A stretch of DNA of 43,393 nucleotides from Methylococcaceae bacterium (GCA_021736705.1 JAIPFI010000005.1:1-43393); one strand, 5' to 3'; shown: positions 8,840 through 17,065, counted from the stretch's first letter. Translations and numbers: made by a program. Notes: generated by a model from the letters alone, not told the origin.

Positions 8840-9827
8840 AATTTAACTGCCTCCGTAAAAACTCAGGAATACGCCGCTCTAACCAGTAATCAGGCTGCCA
8901 AGGATTATAGCCGGAAATAAAGCCAACATGTCCTCCTCCTTGGGTTATTTCTAAACACACAGACGCCGATAACTCAGCAAGCTCAGGAATAACTTCAGGC
9001 GTCATAAAGGGATCATCTTGCGCTTGAATTAATAAGGTCGGTACAGTAATCGCGTGTAAAAATTGTCGTGAACTGGAGCGTTGATAATAATCTGCTACAT
9101 TAGCAAAATCATACAAGGAAGCAATCACCCGATCATCATATTGCCAGAACGATTTAATCTTTTCCAAATCGCCTATCTGCCTTAATAGTTGAGCTTCCTC
9201 AGTTTTTCCTAAAGCCTCTAAATGAACCTGCTTTAAGCGCACATAATCTTTTAATTCACGTAATAAACTGGCACGGTAAATTTTAGAAAAACCACTATCC
9301 AGTTTGCTGGCACAAGCACTCAACACCAAAGGCACAGACACGGCAGTTGCGGCAAAAAGCTTAATATTACTGCCCTGTTCGCCGAGCCATTTTAATAATA
9401 CATTACCGCCCAATGAAAAGCCTACAGCAGCCATTGGCGTTTGTGGCTCACGCGCGCGTAAAGTACGGTAGAGAAAATCAATATCACCAGTTTCACCGGA
9501 ATGATAACAACGTGATGAATCATTATATTCACCACTACAGCCTCTAAAATTTAACGCGGCACTGCGTAAACCTTGCGCTAATAAAGCCTGTTGCAAGCCT
9601 TTTATATAACCAGACTGCGAACTACCCGTTAAACCATGTAATAAAATAACTAATGGCTGATTGCCGACACCACAAAAGTCTATATCAATAAAATCATTAT
9701 CTTCGGTGATTAAGCGCTCGCGTGTTACAACAGGCTCTGGCTGCTTACGCAATAAAGAAGGATAGATCGTTTGCAAATGTGGATTATTTAACCACCAAGC
9801 GGGCTTAAATGTGGATTGTATTTGCAT
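8832..9827 (-). CDS. YheT-family alpha/beta hydrolase
   Basis: 331 aa, the usual size of the YheT/UPF0017 (COG0429) hydrolases. The N-terminal FKPAWWLNNPHLQTIYPSLL segment is a signature of the family. The oxyanion region LLHGLTGSSQSGYI, the nucleophile elbow GFSLGGN, a late acidic site (QAQDDPFM) and the final histidine in GGGHVGF form a complete catalytic set. Members act as carboxylesterases or lipases; the physiological substrate is not known. It overlaps the downstream Nif3-insert-like gene by 8 bases, so it is the first gene of a two-gene operon. Confidence 0.92.
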   Translation of the reverse strand: MQIQSTFKPAWWLNNPHLQTIYPSLLRKQPEPVVTRERLITEDNDFIDIDFCGVGNQPLVILLHGLTGSSQSGYIKGLQQALLAQGLRSAALNFRGCSGEYNDSSRCYHSGETGDIDFLYRTLRAREPQTPMAAVGFSLGGNVLLKWLGEQGSNIKLFAATAVSVPLVLSACASKLDSGFSKIYRASLLRELKDYVRLKQVHLEALGKTEEAQLLRQIGDLEKIKSFWQYDDRVIASLYDFANVADYYQRSSSRQFLHAITVPTLLIQAQDDPFMTPEVIPELAELSASVCLEITQGGGHVGFISGYNPWQPDYWLERRIPEFLRRQLNYV

Positions 9828-9894
9828 GGATGCGTTTTACCTTAAATTCAATGGTATTTTATCTTGTTATCTCATTCACAAGTTCTATTTATCT

Positions 9895-9943
9895 CGCTCC
9901 CAAACTCTATTTGGGAGCGCATGCCAAGTAAGCTCTGCTTACT
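9895..9943. repeat. Two adjacent hairpins between operons
   Basis: CGCTCCCAAA (9895-9904) and TTTGGGAGCG (9910-9919) form a perfect 10-bp stem; just beyond, AGTAAGC (9927-9933) and GCTTACT (9937-9943) form a second. They lie between the PLA2-like gene and the YheT-type gene, both on the minus strand. They may end the stress-type operon, although no T-run is present. Confidence 0.6.
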
Positions 9944-10016
9944 GATAAATCACACGGCAGAACTACTGCCATACCCCCCCACACAAGAACTGGAGAACAC
10001 TATTGTTTCAAATAGT

Positions 10017-10514
10017 TCACTTTAACAAGCTCCGCACTTCCTGCTCTATAAACACTTTAACAGGATAATCAAAATCACAAGATGAATAAGGCATTGAAAC
10101 TACATACTGCTGCAATTTATCTGTCACTTGCTGCTGTTCATATTGATTCAGCGATTGAAAACCACGCCCATAACGCCAACCATAACCCCAGCGATACCAA
10201 ACTGGAAATACCGGAGAACCGCCAAGAGTTACACCATAATACATGGTATCTGCGAGCAGACTATTATCCGTTTTTTGCAATACACACTGACGTAAAGCTG
10301 CATCCGCTTGTTTTTTCTGCTGACGACTTCCGCCTTGCCAATAGGCAATATCATGAGTAATACAACAATCACACCAAAGATCTTGCTGAGCAAAAGTACC
10401 ATCGGGAAATTGCGAACAACCATCACTACTAAAATCAGCTAACTCTGCCGCACCGACACACTGGATCGATAAACATAAGCTGATCAATGTATAAGCTAAG
10501 CAGTGCTTGGACAT
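10017..10514 (-). CDS. Secreted phospholipase A2-like protein (CCxxHD motif)
   Basis: 165 aa. A signal peptide covers about residues 1-22. The mature N-terminus reads SSDGCSQFPDGT (C33), then WCDCCITHDIAYWQGG (C48, C50, C51, H54, D55). CCxxHD followed by Y/W is the active-site helix of phospholipase A2, in which the His-Asp dyad activates water and the upstream DGC/PDG loop contributes to Ca2+ binding. A further Cys (C77) follows in LRQCVL. The C-terminal half is aromatic and glycine-rich (WYRWGYGWRYGRGF). This motif match is read by eye; enzymatic activity is an inference. It begins one base after the stop of the polytopic membrane gene, so it is the last gene of the PspA-like operon. Confidence 0.65.
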   Translation of the reverse strand: MSKHCLAYTLISLCLSIQCVGAAELADFSSDGCSQFPDGTFAQQDLWCDCCITHDIAYWQGGSRQQKKQADAALRQCVLQKTDNSLLADTMYYGVTLGGSPVFPVWYRWGYGWRYGRGFQSLNQYEQQQVTDKLQQYVVSMPYSSCDFDYPVKVFIEQEVRSLLK

Positions 10515-10515
10515 A

Positions 10516-11832
10516 TTAATTCCAGCTTTTCAATTCATTAAAATAGTAGCGTGATTTTGCCATAATTTGCTTCTCTTTGTTTTCTATATAAGAAGCCAAT
10601 AAAATCACCACTAAACCTAATACAATAGAACTGATCCACGGAGCACTGGAGTAAAAGTTAACCGCATATTCCCAGTAAAATAAGAAGCCTCCTAAAACAC
10701 AGATATTACCCATGATAAACGGTGCTTTTTCACGGTGTTTAATACCGGCAATGGTCAACAACATCCCAGCCGCAATAGTAATCACTGGAGCCAGCGTTTG
10801 TCCATCTAACATAGCAGCATAGGTTAAAGCCACGGCCATCAAAGCGCTGACTAAACGGTATAAACGTGCGTGATAACTGACCTGCCCTGACAAAGCGAAT
10901 AAAATAATCGCAACCGGTAATAAAGCACTTAACTGATCGCCAACAACGCTAAATTCAGCTAAGACAATCCCCCAAATAGCTATCGCAGCCAAAGTACCAA
11001 TCCACTGGGCAATATAAGTAATCCAAGCCGATTGGGTATAGCGTTTAATATCGTAAATACAATACACAAGCACGATAGCAGAAACAACAATCGCCAATAA
11101 ATAAGAAGCGGGATGCAACAAACTACGACCAACAATAATCCACAAAGGTAAACTTACCAAAACTCTAGCCGCCATACCTTCAGCCAAACGCATACTGCTA
11201 TCATTATGCAAATGCTGTTCTGTCTGCCTTAAAAAGACAAATAAGCCGGCAATAATCAATGACACTAAAGTCGCATCACGTACCGGAATGATTAATAAGG
11301 CACTGCCAACAATCGATGCAGTCAACAAGGTTTTAAGGTACTTACGCGCCAAAATAGAGTAACTGGCATAACTAACTAAGAACAATAATAAGCCAGTAAT
11401 CACGAAGTCAATCGCAATAACCGCAGGATTCACTTCCATAAATTGCAACCACGTATATTCCGGCTGCAAAGCAGCCTGACCATGCCAGTAGGCATATATC
11501 ATCGCGCTAACTTGTGACACCTGAACGAATAAAAAAACCGTACCTAAGCCAAAAAATATCCGCGCCCCCTTGGTTTCATGAAATAAATAGGCACAGACCA
11601 AACCGCCTGCACACAATAATAAGGTCAGGCCAAGTCCAATCCAGTAACGATAAGCCGGCAATATTTCATCGTGCCCTTGCAGCATAAAGCTAATCGCTGA
11701 AAGCACGATCAAAATAGAACCCACCCAGCGTAAATACGTGGTGATTTTAGCGGTCATGCTTTTGCTATTTTTAGACGCCTCTGTTTGTGCAAAATCTTGG
11801 TCAGGCATTACTTGGGTTTCAGTTGTGTACAT
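10516..11832 (-). CDS. Polytopic inner-membrane protein of PspA-like operon
   Basis: 438 aa with about 14 hydrophobic segments, from YLRWVGSILIVLSAISFML near residue 33 to WISSIVLGLVVILLASYIE near residue 400, and short loops between them. The N-terminal 30 residues are hydrophilic. I do not recognise a specific family; the arrangement loosely recalls DUF2157/DUF4401-type membrane proteins. It lies 9 bases after the PspA-like gene and one base before the PLA2-like gene, with ATG starts, so the three are almost surely one transcript. A GGAGACGATC-like sequence precedes the ATG. A role in membrane maintenance is inferred only from these neighbours. Confidence 0.75.
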   Translation of the reverse strand: MYTTETQVMPDQDFAQTEASKNSKSMTAKITTYLRWVGSILIVLSAISFMLQGHDEILPAYRYWIGLGLTLLLCAGGLVCAYLFHETKGARIFFGLGTVFLFVQVSQVSAMIYAYWHGQAALQPEYTWLQFMEVNPAVIAIDFVITGLLLFLVSYASYSILARKYLKTLLTASIVGSALLIIPVRDATLVSLIIAGLFVFLRQTEQHLHNDSSMRLAEGMAARVLVSLPLWIIVGRSLLHPASYLLAIVVSAIVLVYCIYDIKRYTQSAWITYIAQWIGTLAAIAIWGIVLAEFSVVGDQLSALLPVAIILFALSGQVSYHARLYRLVSALMAVALTYAAMLDGQTLAPVITIAAGMLLTIAGIKHREKAPFIMGNICVLGGFLFYWEYAVNFYSSAPWISSIVLGLVVILLASYIENKEKQIMAKSRYYFNELKSWN

Positions 11833-11841
11833 GATCGTCTC

Positions 11842-12498
11842 CTAGTTTTTAGTATTTGAAATATGGCCAACTTCGGTCAACTCATCTAACATGATTTTTA
11901 AGGCTAATTCGTCTTCCTCCCGCTCAAACTCATTAGCAAAATTATCGGTATCGACAAGCGCATCCGGCATTTCATATTCCGTACTGACCACCGCGCCTTC
12001 CCACCGTTCAAATACACTTTGCACATCTTGCATAGAATCCCCGCGGTGCTCGCGCTGTATGCCCGCTCTATTTTGTCTCGCCGCTAAAATTTCTTTTTTA
12101 TTTTTCAAAACTAACAACTGCTCAGAAATAGTATTCAAATCATTACGCACTTTCGCTTCTTGGGCGGTGCTTTGTTGATATTGTTGTTCAAGCAAGTTCA
12201 CTTGTTGTTGCGCTAAGCGTAGACGTTTGACACATTGCAAAGCTTTTTGTTCATCCTCTGCGCGCACTTTAATCGCCCGCTCAGACCATAAGCATGCTTG
12301 CTCTTGCTGTTCTGCTAATTGTTTTTGATATTGCGCAGACATTTTACTGACACGATGTAAATGTAAGCGCGTTTTACTGGCGATAGCTTGTAAGTCTTGA
12401 ATCGCAGCTCCGGCTAATGCTTCATGGTTTTCAAACTCATCAGCCACATGATCGATTTGACCTTTAAGACTGATAAATATACGTTTTAAACTGTTCAT
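11842..12498 (-). CDS. PspA/IM30-like coiled-coil protein
   Basis: 218 aa, about the length of PspA. It begins with a short amphipathic segment (LKRIFISLKGQIDHVADEFENHEALA) and continues with a long, Gln/Glu/Lys-rich coiled coil (about residues 30-145: DLQAIASKTRLHLHRVSK, LAEQQEQACLWSERA, AQQQVNLLEQQYQQ). The tail is acidic. PspA/IM30 proteins bind stressed inner membranes through the N-terminal amphipathic helix and polymerise through the coiled coil. This one is divergent, so the family call is probable rather than certain. It is first in an operon with a polytopic membrane protein and a PLA2-like exported protein, and a sigma-54 promoter lies about 40 bases upstream, as for E. coli pspA. 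Confidence 0.72.
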   Translation of the reverse strand: MNSLKRIFISLKGQIDHVADEFENHEALAGAAIQDLQAIASKTRLHLHRVSKMSAQYQKQLAEQQEQACLWSERAIKVRAEDEQKALQCVKRLRLAQQQVNLLEQQYQQSTAQEAKVRNDLNTISEQLLVLKNKKEILAARQNRAGIQREHRGDSMQDVQSVFERWEGAVVSTEYEMPDALVDTDNFANEFEREEDELALKIMLDELTEVGHISNTKN

Positions 12499-12536
12499 AG
12501 TGGTGATCCTTTTTTAGAGTAAAGTCACCACTACTA

Positions 12537-12553
12537 TTGCAATGGCTATGCCA
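12537..12553 (-). promoter_or_regulatory. Sigma-54 (-24/-12) promoter of the PspA-like operon
   Basis: Read on the minus strand the sequence is TGGCAT, a five-base spacer AGCCA, then TTGCAA. This gives GG and GC exactly 10 bases apart, as required of -24/-12 promoters (consensus TGGCAC-N5-TTGCA). The expected start is near 12528, leaving a leader of about 30 bases before the ATG at 12498, with an AGGATCACC ribosome binding site. A sigma-54 activator is encoded 0.8 kb away. Confidence 0.8.
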
Positions 12554-12556
12554 TGA

Positions 12557-12660
12557 CAATTTATACTTAATAATCAATAATATAAATGTTTTTTATAATT
12601 AACATTAAAAATTAAAATACAATTTATGGATACACAATAAGCATAAATTGAACAATTTAT
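12557..12660. promoter_or_regulatory. Four copies of octamer CAATTTAT/ATAAATTG (possible activator-binding sites)
   Basis: CAATTTAT occurs at 12557-12564, 12620-12627 and 12653-12660, and its reverse complement at 12643-12650. The last two form a perfect 8-2-8 palindrome, ATAAATTG-AA-CAATTTAT. The 12620-12660 cluster lies about 67-107 bases upstream of the -24 element, the usual distance for enhancer sites of sigma-54 activators. The DNA here is AT-rich, which raises the chance of coincidental matches. Confidence 0.55.
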
Positions 12661-12721
12661 AATCACTTTATTAAGCGCACTATTCAGGGTATGCTTAACA
12701 CTCACTTAGGAGGCTTACCCA

Positions 12722-12979
12722 ATGAATACTATCAATGCAAATGATTTAAAAACCAAAGGTATATCAGCCATACAATCCGTACTTGACCAACAACCTGAAG
12801 CGGTTATTTCGGTTCGTGGCAAACAGCGCTTTGTGGTTATGGATGTCGCTCATTATCAATATCTACGTGAATGCGAACTTAGCGCAGCAATCAATGAATC
12901 AAAAGCAGATATAGTCGCAGGACGCTATATCAAAGAATCTGCAGAAGCACATTTAGAGCGCTTGGAAAACATGGAATGA
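12722..12979 (+). CDS. Type II antitoxin, Phd/YefM family
   Basis: 85 aa. The N-terminal MNTINANDLKTKGISAIQSVL and the following AVISVRGKQRFVVMDVAHYQYLRE correspond to the DNA-binding half of Phd/YefM antitoxins; the C-terminal half, rich in Ala/Glu (SAAINESKADIVAGRYIKES), is the flexible toxin-neutralising part. A strong GGAGG sequence precedes the ATG. The gene overlaps the downstream toxin by ATGA, the usual coupling in such pairs. The antitoxin would be expected to repress its own promoter in the AT-rich region upstream, which also holds the sigma-54 promoter of the opposite operon. Confidence 0.87.
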   Translation: MNTINANDLKTKGISAIQSVLDQQPEAVISVRGKQRFVVMDVAHYQYLRECELSAAINESKADIVAGRYIKESAEAHLERLENME

Positions 12980-13251
12980 GTTATGAGCTTTGCTTTACCG
13001 AACAATACAATCGCCGCGCTTTACGTTTTATTAAACGTCACCCAGAACTGAAAAAGCAATATTTAAAAACCTTGCAACTATTGGAACTCAACCCCCACCA
13101 CCCCTCATTACGCGTGCATTCCTTGCAAGGAAAACTAAAGCAACTGCACTCCGTTTCTATCAATATGCCCTATCGCATTACTTTAGAGCTTTTAATTCAT
13201 AATGAACAAATTATTCTGATTAATGTGGGTAGCCATGATACTGTTTACTAA
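12976..13251 (+). CDS. Type II toxin, RelE/StbE-like
   Basis: 91 aa. The pattern YELCFTEQYNRRALRFIKRHPELKKQYLKTLQLLELNP, LRVHSLQGKL, and a C-terminal MPYRITLELLIHNEQIILINVGSHDTVY is that of RelE/ParE-superfamily toxins of the YafQ/StbE type, which cut mRNA on the ribosome. The conserved Arg in YRIT and the final HDxVY are present. It starts inside the antitoxin stop codon (ATGA overlap). The sigma-54 activator gene follows after 42 bases on the same strand, so the toxin-antitoxin promoter may also serve it. Confidence 0.85.
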   Translation: MSYELCFTEQYNRRALRFIKRHPELKKQYLKTLQLLELNPHHPSLRVHSLQGKLKQLHSVSINMPYRITLELLIHNEQIILINVGSHDTVY

Positions 13252-13293
13252 CTCACACCCCTGCCTTTATCAGGACACAAAAAACAGACCGTC

Positions 13294-14742
13294 ATGACTC
13301 GCTTCTCCCCCGAACAACGCCTATTTTTCAAACAAATGGCTGAGTTAGCATTTACCAATCCGTTCAGCATTGAGCGTGAACAAAAAGACTGTGCCCTACT
13401 CAATATCCCCTTAGGAACACTGGATATTTATCAGCGTAGTGAGAAAATTCAGGTGCTACTGCTAGATCAATTACCACTAAATAATTTCTGCATTACCGAT
13501 TATCAAGGCAACACTAGAGAGCACATAAAATTTGCCTGGTTGTTTTATCAGTTCCATGAATTTCAGGCGCCATTTAATCAATTTATTGAAGATCAGCGTT
13601 TAGCAGGTGATAAACCGATTGAATTACCTTGCGCCAAAGCCTTAAGTCAGCGCTTTCAGCAAGCCGATTTCAGTATTCCTGAAACAGAAAAATTTATTGC
13701 GCTGTTCTACCAACTGCACCGCGGTTTTTATTTTATCAGCAAGGCGGTTTCAGGCGATTGCCTCGCTATTATCAATTTGCGTATGCGTTTATGGACTAAT
13801 ATTTTCACCTTTAACCCGCAGTGGTATATGGATTACTTATGCGGAAAAATGGAGGACTTTTCTACGCTGTTACTCGGTGCAACCGGCACAGGAAAAAGCT
13901 TGGTTGCTCATAGCATAGGTTGCTCGGGCTTTATTCCCTTTGATTTATCCAAGCGCTGTTTTAAAGAAAGCTTTACTCGCTCTTTTCAAGCGATCAATTT
14001 GGCACAATACCCTGACTCTTTATTAGAATCAGAACTATTCGGCCATAAGAAAGGTGCGTTTACGGGTGCAATCGAACATCATCAAGGTTTATTTGCCCGC
14101 TGCAGTGAGCATGGCGCAGTGTTTATTGACGAGATTGGCGATATTGATATTCCGACTCAAGTAAAACTGCTCAATGTTATTCAAGATAGAACGTTTTGTC
14201 CGGTGGGCAGCCATGAAAAAACACGTTTTTCTGGGCGGGTGATCAGTGCGACCAATCGCAATATTGAACAATTACGCAAGGACGGGCACTTTAGAGATGA
14301 TTTATATTATCGCTTATGCTCTGATGTGATCGAAGTACCTAGCTTACAACAACGCTTACAGGAAAATCCCAAGGAATTAGAACACTTAATCGCCAGCTTG
14401 CTCAATCGCGTCACCGATACTCCCGCGCCTCATTTAGTCGCTCGTATAGTCAATCATATTCACGCAACTGTACCTAAGAATTATCCCTGGCCGGGCAATG
14501 TCAGGGAACTGGAACAATGTATACGGCGCATTTGCTTGACGGGCAACTACCCTATCATCAAACCCGCTCAACGGAATAGTAACAATGGCTTTACTTTAGC
14601 CGCAGATTCAGGCGAGGCCAGCGCACAACGCTTATTGCAAGAATATTGTCAGTTTCTTTATACGCGCCACAATAGCTATGAAGCTGTAGCCAGAATCACT
14701 CAGTTAGATCGGCGTACGGTGAAAAAATATATTGTTGATTAA
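13294..14742 (+). CDS. Sigma-54 activator (bacterial enhancer-binding protein) with unrecognised N-terminal domain
   Basis: 482 aa. Residues 1-185 form a domain I do not recognise: not a response-regulator receiver, and no clear GAF or PAS motif; it is rich in aromatic residues. The AAA+ domain is complete: Walker A GATGTGKS (195-202), the sigma-54-contacting loop GAFTGA (254-259), Walker B AVFIDE (275-280), arginine-finger region FRDDLYYRL (333-341) and WPGNVREL (399-406). The C-terminus holds a Fis-like helix-turn-helix (about 458-480, SYEAVARITQLDRRTVKKYI). It is divergent from the PspA-like operon, whose sigma-54 promoter it most likely activates, as PspF does for pspA. It may be co-transcribed with the toxin-antitoxin pair. 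Confidence 0.92.
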   Translation: MTRFSPEQRLFFKQMAELAFTNPFSIEREQKDCALLNIPLGTLDIYQRSEKIQVLLLDQLPLNNFCITDYQGNTREHIKFAWLFYQFHEFQAPFNQFIEDQRLAGDKPIELPCAKALSQRFQQADFSIPETEKFIALFYQLHRGFYFISKAVSGDCLAIINLRMRLWTNIFTFNPQWYMDYLCGKMEDFSTLLLGATGTGKSLVAHSIGCSGFIPFDLSKRCFKESFTRSFQAINLAQYPDSLLESELFGHKKGAFTGAIEHHQGLFARCSEHGAVFIDEIGDIDIPTQVKLLNVIQDRTFCPVGSHEKTRFSGRVISATNRNIEQLRKDGHFRDDLYYRLCSDVIEVPSLQQRLQENPKELEHLIASLLNRVTDTPAPHLVARIVNHIHATVPKNYPWPGNVRELEQCIRRICLTGNYPIIKPAQRNSNNGFTLAADSGEASAQRLLQEYCQFLYTRHNSYEAVARITQLDRRTVKKYIVD

Positions 14743-14844
14743 ATCACTACAGTTTAATAATCCCCCGTATGCCAATCTAAACTTGTGCTTAATTCAGAGT
14801 ACACAAGACTTGTGTCTATTAGACACTAAATAGCAGTTATTCAA

Positions 14845-14853
14845 TGCTATAAT
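14845..14853 (+). promoter_or_regulatory. Extended -10 promoter candidate for argH
   Basis: TGCTATAAT provides a perfect -10 hexamer with a TGn extension, about 37 bases before the argH ATG. No good -35 is seen, as is common for extended -10 promoters. Confidence 0.5.
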
Positions 14854-14889
14854 CAGCATTTTTCACTCAGCCCAGATTGACGCAACTCT

Positions 14890-16275
14890 ATGACTAATGC
14901 TAATAAGGACAAACTTTCCAGCGCTCGCTTTTCTCAGGCGACCGATGCTTTTGTTGAAATATTTACCGCTTCCGTTGGTTTTGATCAGCGCATGGCACAA
15001 CAAGATATTGAAGGCTCTATTGCCCACGCTACTATGCTCTGTACCATCGGCATTTTAACGGAAGCGGAACGCGACAGTATTTTTCAAGGCTTAGAACAAA
15101 TAAAAGGCGAAATCGAACGCGGCGAATTTCAGTGGTCGATTCAGCAAGAAGATGTGCATATGAACATTGAAGCACGCCTGACTGCTTTAATCGGCATGGC
15201 GGGTAAAAAACTACATACTGGTCGCTCACGCAATGATCAGGTAGCGACTGACATTCGCTTATATATGCGTATGGAAATTAATGCAATCACCGCGATGATT
15301 GAGCGTTTACAACAGGCTTTATTAGACTTGGCAGAACGTGAAGCAGAGACTATCATGCCCGGCTTCACACATTTACAAGTCGCGCAACCAGTGACTTTCG
15401 GCCATCACTTAATGGCTTGGTTTGAAATGCTGGTACGTGATAAAGAACGTTTGCAAGATTGCTTAAAACGCGTCAATATCATGCCTTTAGGTGCTGCTGC
15501 ATTAGCGGGCACTAGCTATCCCATTGATCGTGAATTAACCGCTAAATTATTAGGTTTCTCACGCCCATCTGCGAACTCATTAGATTCCGTCAGTGATCGG
15601 GATTTTGCAATTGAATTTACCGCAGCTGCAAGCATCATTATGATGCACTTATCACGCTTTTCAGAAGAATTGGTCTTATGGACTAGCGCGCAATTCTCAT
15701 TTATTGAATTACCAGATGCATTTTGCACCGGCTCTTCGATTATGCCGCAAAAGAAAAATCCTGACGTACCTGAATTAGTTCGCGGAAAATGCGGCCGTGT
15801 AACGGGGCATTTAATGTCTTTATTAATGCTCATGAAAAGCCAGCCTTTAGCTTACAACAAAGACAATCAGGAAGATAAAGAGCCTTTATTTGATACGGTA
15901 GATACCTTGATTAATTGCTTACGCGCTTTTGCGGATATGGTTCCTCATATACAGGCGAAACGCGAAAACATGTTTAATGCGGCGAAAAAAGGCTTTGCAA
16001 CGGCTACAGACTTAGCAGATTACTTGGTACGGAAAGGCATGCCTTTCCGTCATGCCCATGAAGTCGTTGGTTTAGCGGTACGTTTAGGTGTTGAGTCAGA
16101 GCGTGATTTATCGGAATTAAGCTTAGCCGAACTACAGAAATTTTCTGAGATGATTACTGACGATGTCTTTAGCGTTTTATCTTTAGAAGGCTCCGTTGCT
16201 GCACGCAAACATATCGGCGGTACTGCTCCGGATACAGTGCGCCAAGCAATTCAAACAGCAAGAGCAGGATTATAA
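14890..16275 (+). CDS. argH: Argininosuccinate lyase
   Basis: 461 aa, the standard ArgH length. It splits argininosuccinate into arginine and fumarate, the last step of arginine biosynthesis, as a cytoplasmic homotetramer. The fumarase/lyase superfamily signature [12 protein letters not shown] is at about residues 281-292, including the catalytic serine loop. Other family segments are [28 protein letters not shown] and [17 protein letters not shown] with the catalytic histidine. No other arginine gene is nearby. The following histidine phosphatase gene is on the same strand about 100 bases on. The Shine-Dalgarno sequence is weak. Confidence 0.98.
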   Translation: MTNANKDKLSSARFSQATDAFVEIFTASVGFDQRMAQQDIEGSIAHATMLCTIGILTEAERDSIFQGLEQIKGEIERGEFQWSIQQEDVHMNIEARLTALIGMAGKKLHTGRSRNDQVATDIRLYMRMEINAITAMIERLQQALLDLAEREAETIMPGFTHLQVAQPVTFGHHLMAWFEMLVRDKERLQDCLKRVNIMPLGAAALAGTSYPIDRELTAKLLGFSRPSANSLDSVSDRDFAIEFTAAASIIMMHLSRFSEELVLWTSAQFSFIELPDAFCTGSSIMPQKKNPDVPELVRGKCGRVTGHLMSLLMLMKSQPLAYNKDNQEDKEPLFDTVDTLINCLRAFADMVPHIQAKRENMFNAAKKGFATATDLADYLVRKGMPFRHAHEVVGLAVRLGVESERDLSELSLAELQKFSEMITDDVFSVLSLEGSVAARKHIGGTAPDTVRQAIQTARAGL

Positions 16276-16377
16276 ATCACATACCCGCATAAGCTATAGC
16301 AACTCTGGAAGCGCATTGATATTGATTGATGCGCTTCGTTACTCAGCAGCATCCTATGCGTTTTGTTAATTGTTCAT

Positions 16378-16962
16378 ATGCAAACTAATATCGATTTATT
16401 ACGTCACGGTGAAGTATTAGGTGGTTCATGTTATCGAGGCATAACAGACGACCCATTAACGGCTAAAGGCTGGCAGCAAATGCAGGATAAATTAAACGGC
16501 GACACGCATTGGGATGTCATTATCAGCTCGCCTTTATCTCGCTGCTATCAATTTGCTACTGCCTTAACGTCTAAATTACAACAACCACTCATCAGTGAGC
16601 CCGCTTTTCAAGAAATTGACTTTGGCGATTGGGAAGGTAAAACCGCAGAACAAATTGAACCTCAGCTTTTAAGTCAGTTTTATGCTGATCCGGTTAACTT
16701 CTCGCCACCTAATGGCGAACACTTTAATGATTTTCAACAGCGTATTTTGGTCGCTTGGCAGGCTCTGCTAGAAGAGCTGCAAGGCAACCGAATCCTATTA
16801 ATCAGTCATGCCGGAGTGATACGCATTATCTTGGCTCATAGTTTAGGTCTTGATATTCAACACAGTTTTAGACTTAAAATTGACCATGCCTGCTTATCAA
16901 GTTTAGAACATTTTCACAGCCCAGAGATAGAGAGTTTTTATCAATTAACTAAACATGGTTAG
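16378..16962 (+). CDS. Histidine phosphatase family protein (alpha-ribazole phosphatase-like)
   Basis: The ATG at 16378 gives 194 aa starting MQTNIDLLRHGEVLGG; a TTG five codons upstream also keeps frame but adds nothing typical of the family. The phosphate-binding LRHGE motif with the nucleophilic histidine is at residues 8-12, followed by YRGITDDPLTAKGWQQM, SSPLSRC, the acid EIDFGDWEGK and the second histidine in LISHAGVIRI. This arrangement is that of CobC-type alpha-ribazole phosphatases and relatives. No cobalamin gene is in the window, so the substrate is uncertain. The gene sits between argH and cyaA, each separated by about 100 bases. Confidence 0.85.
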   Translation: MQTNIDLLRHGEVLGGSCYRGITDDPLTAKGWQQMQDKLNGDTHWDVIISSPLSRCYQFATALTSKLQQPLISEPAFQEIDFGDWEGKTAEQIEPQLLSQFYADPVNFSPPNGEHFNDFQQRILVAWQALLEELQGNRILLISHAGVIRIILAHSLGLDIQHSFRLKIDHACLSSLEHFHSPEIESFYQLTKHG

Positions 16963-17065
16963 TATTGTGACCTTAATCACTAGCATTTTCACCTTAAATA
17001 GCTTAAATCATTGCATAATATTTTTCTCATGCAATGCTTGCTAGCTCTATAAGATAATAAAGGCA

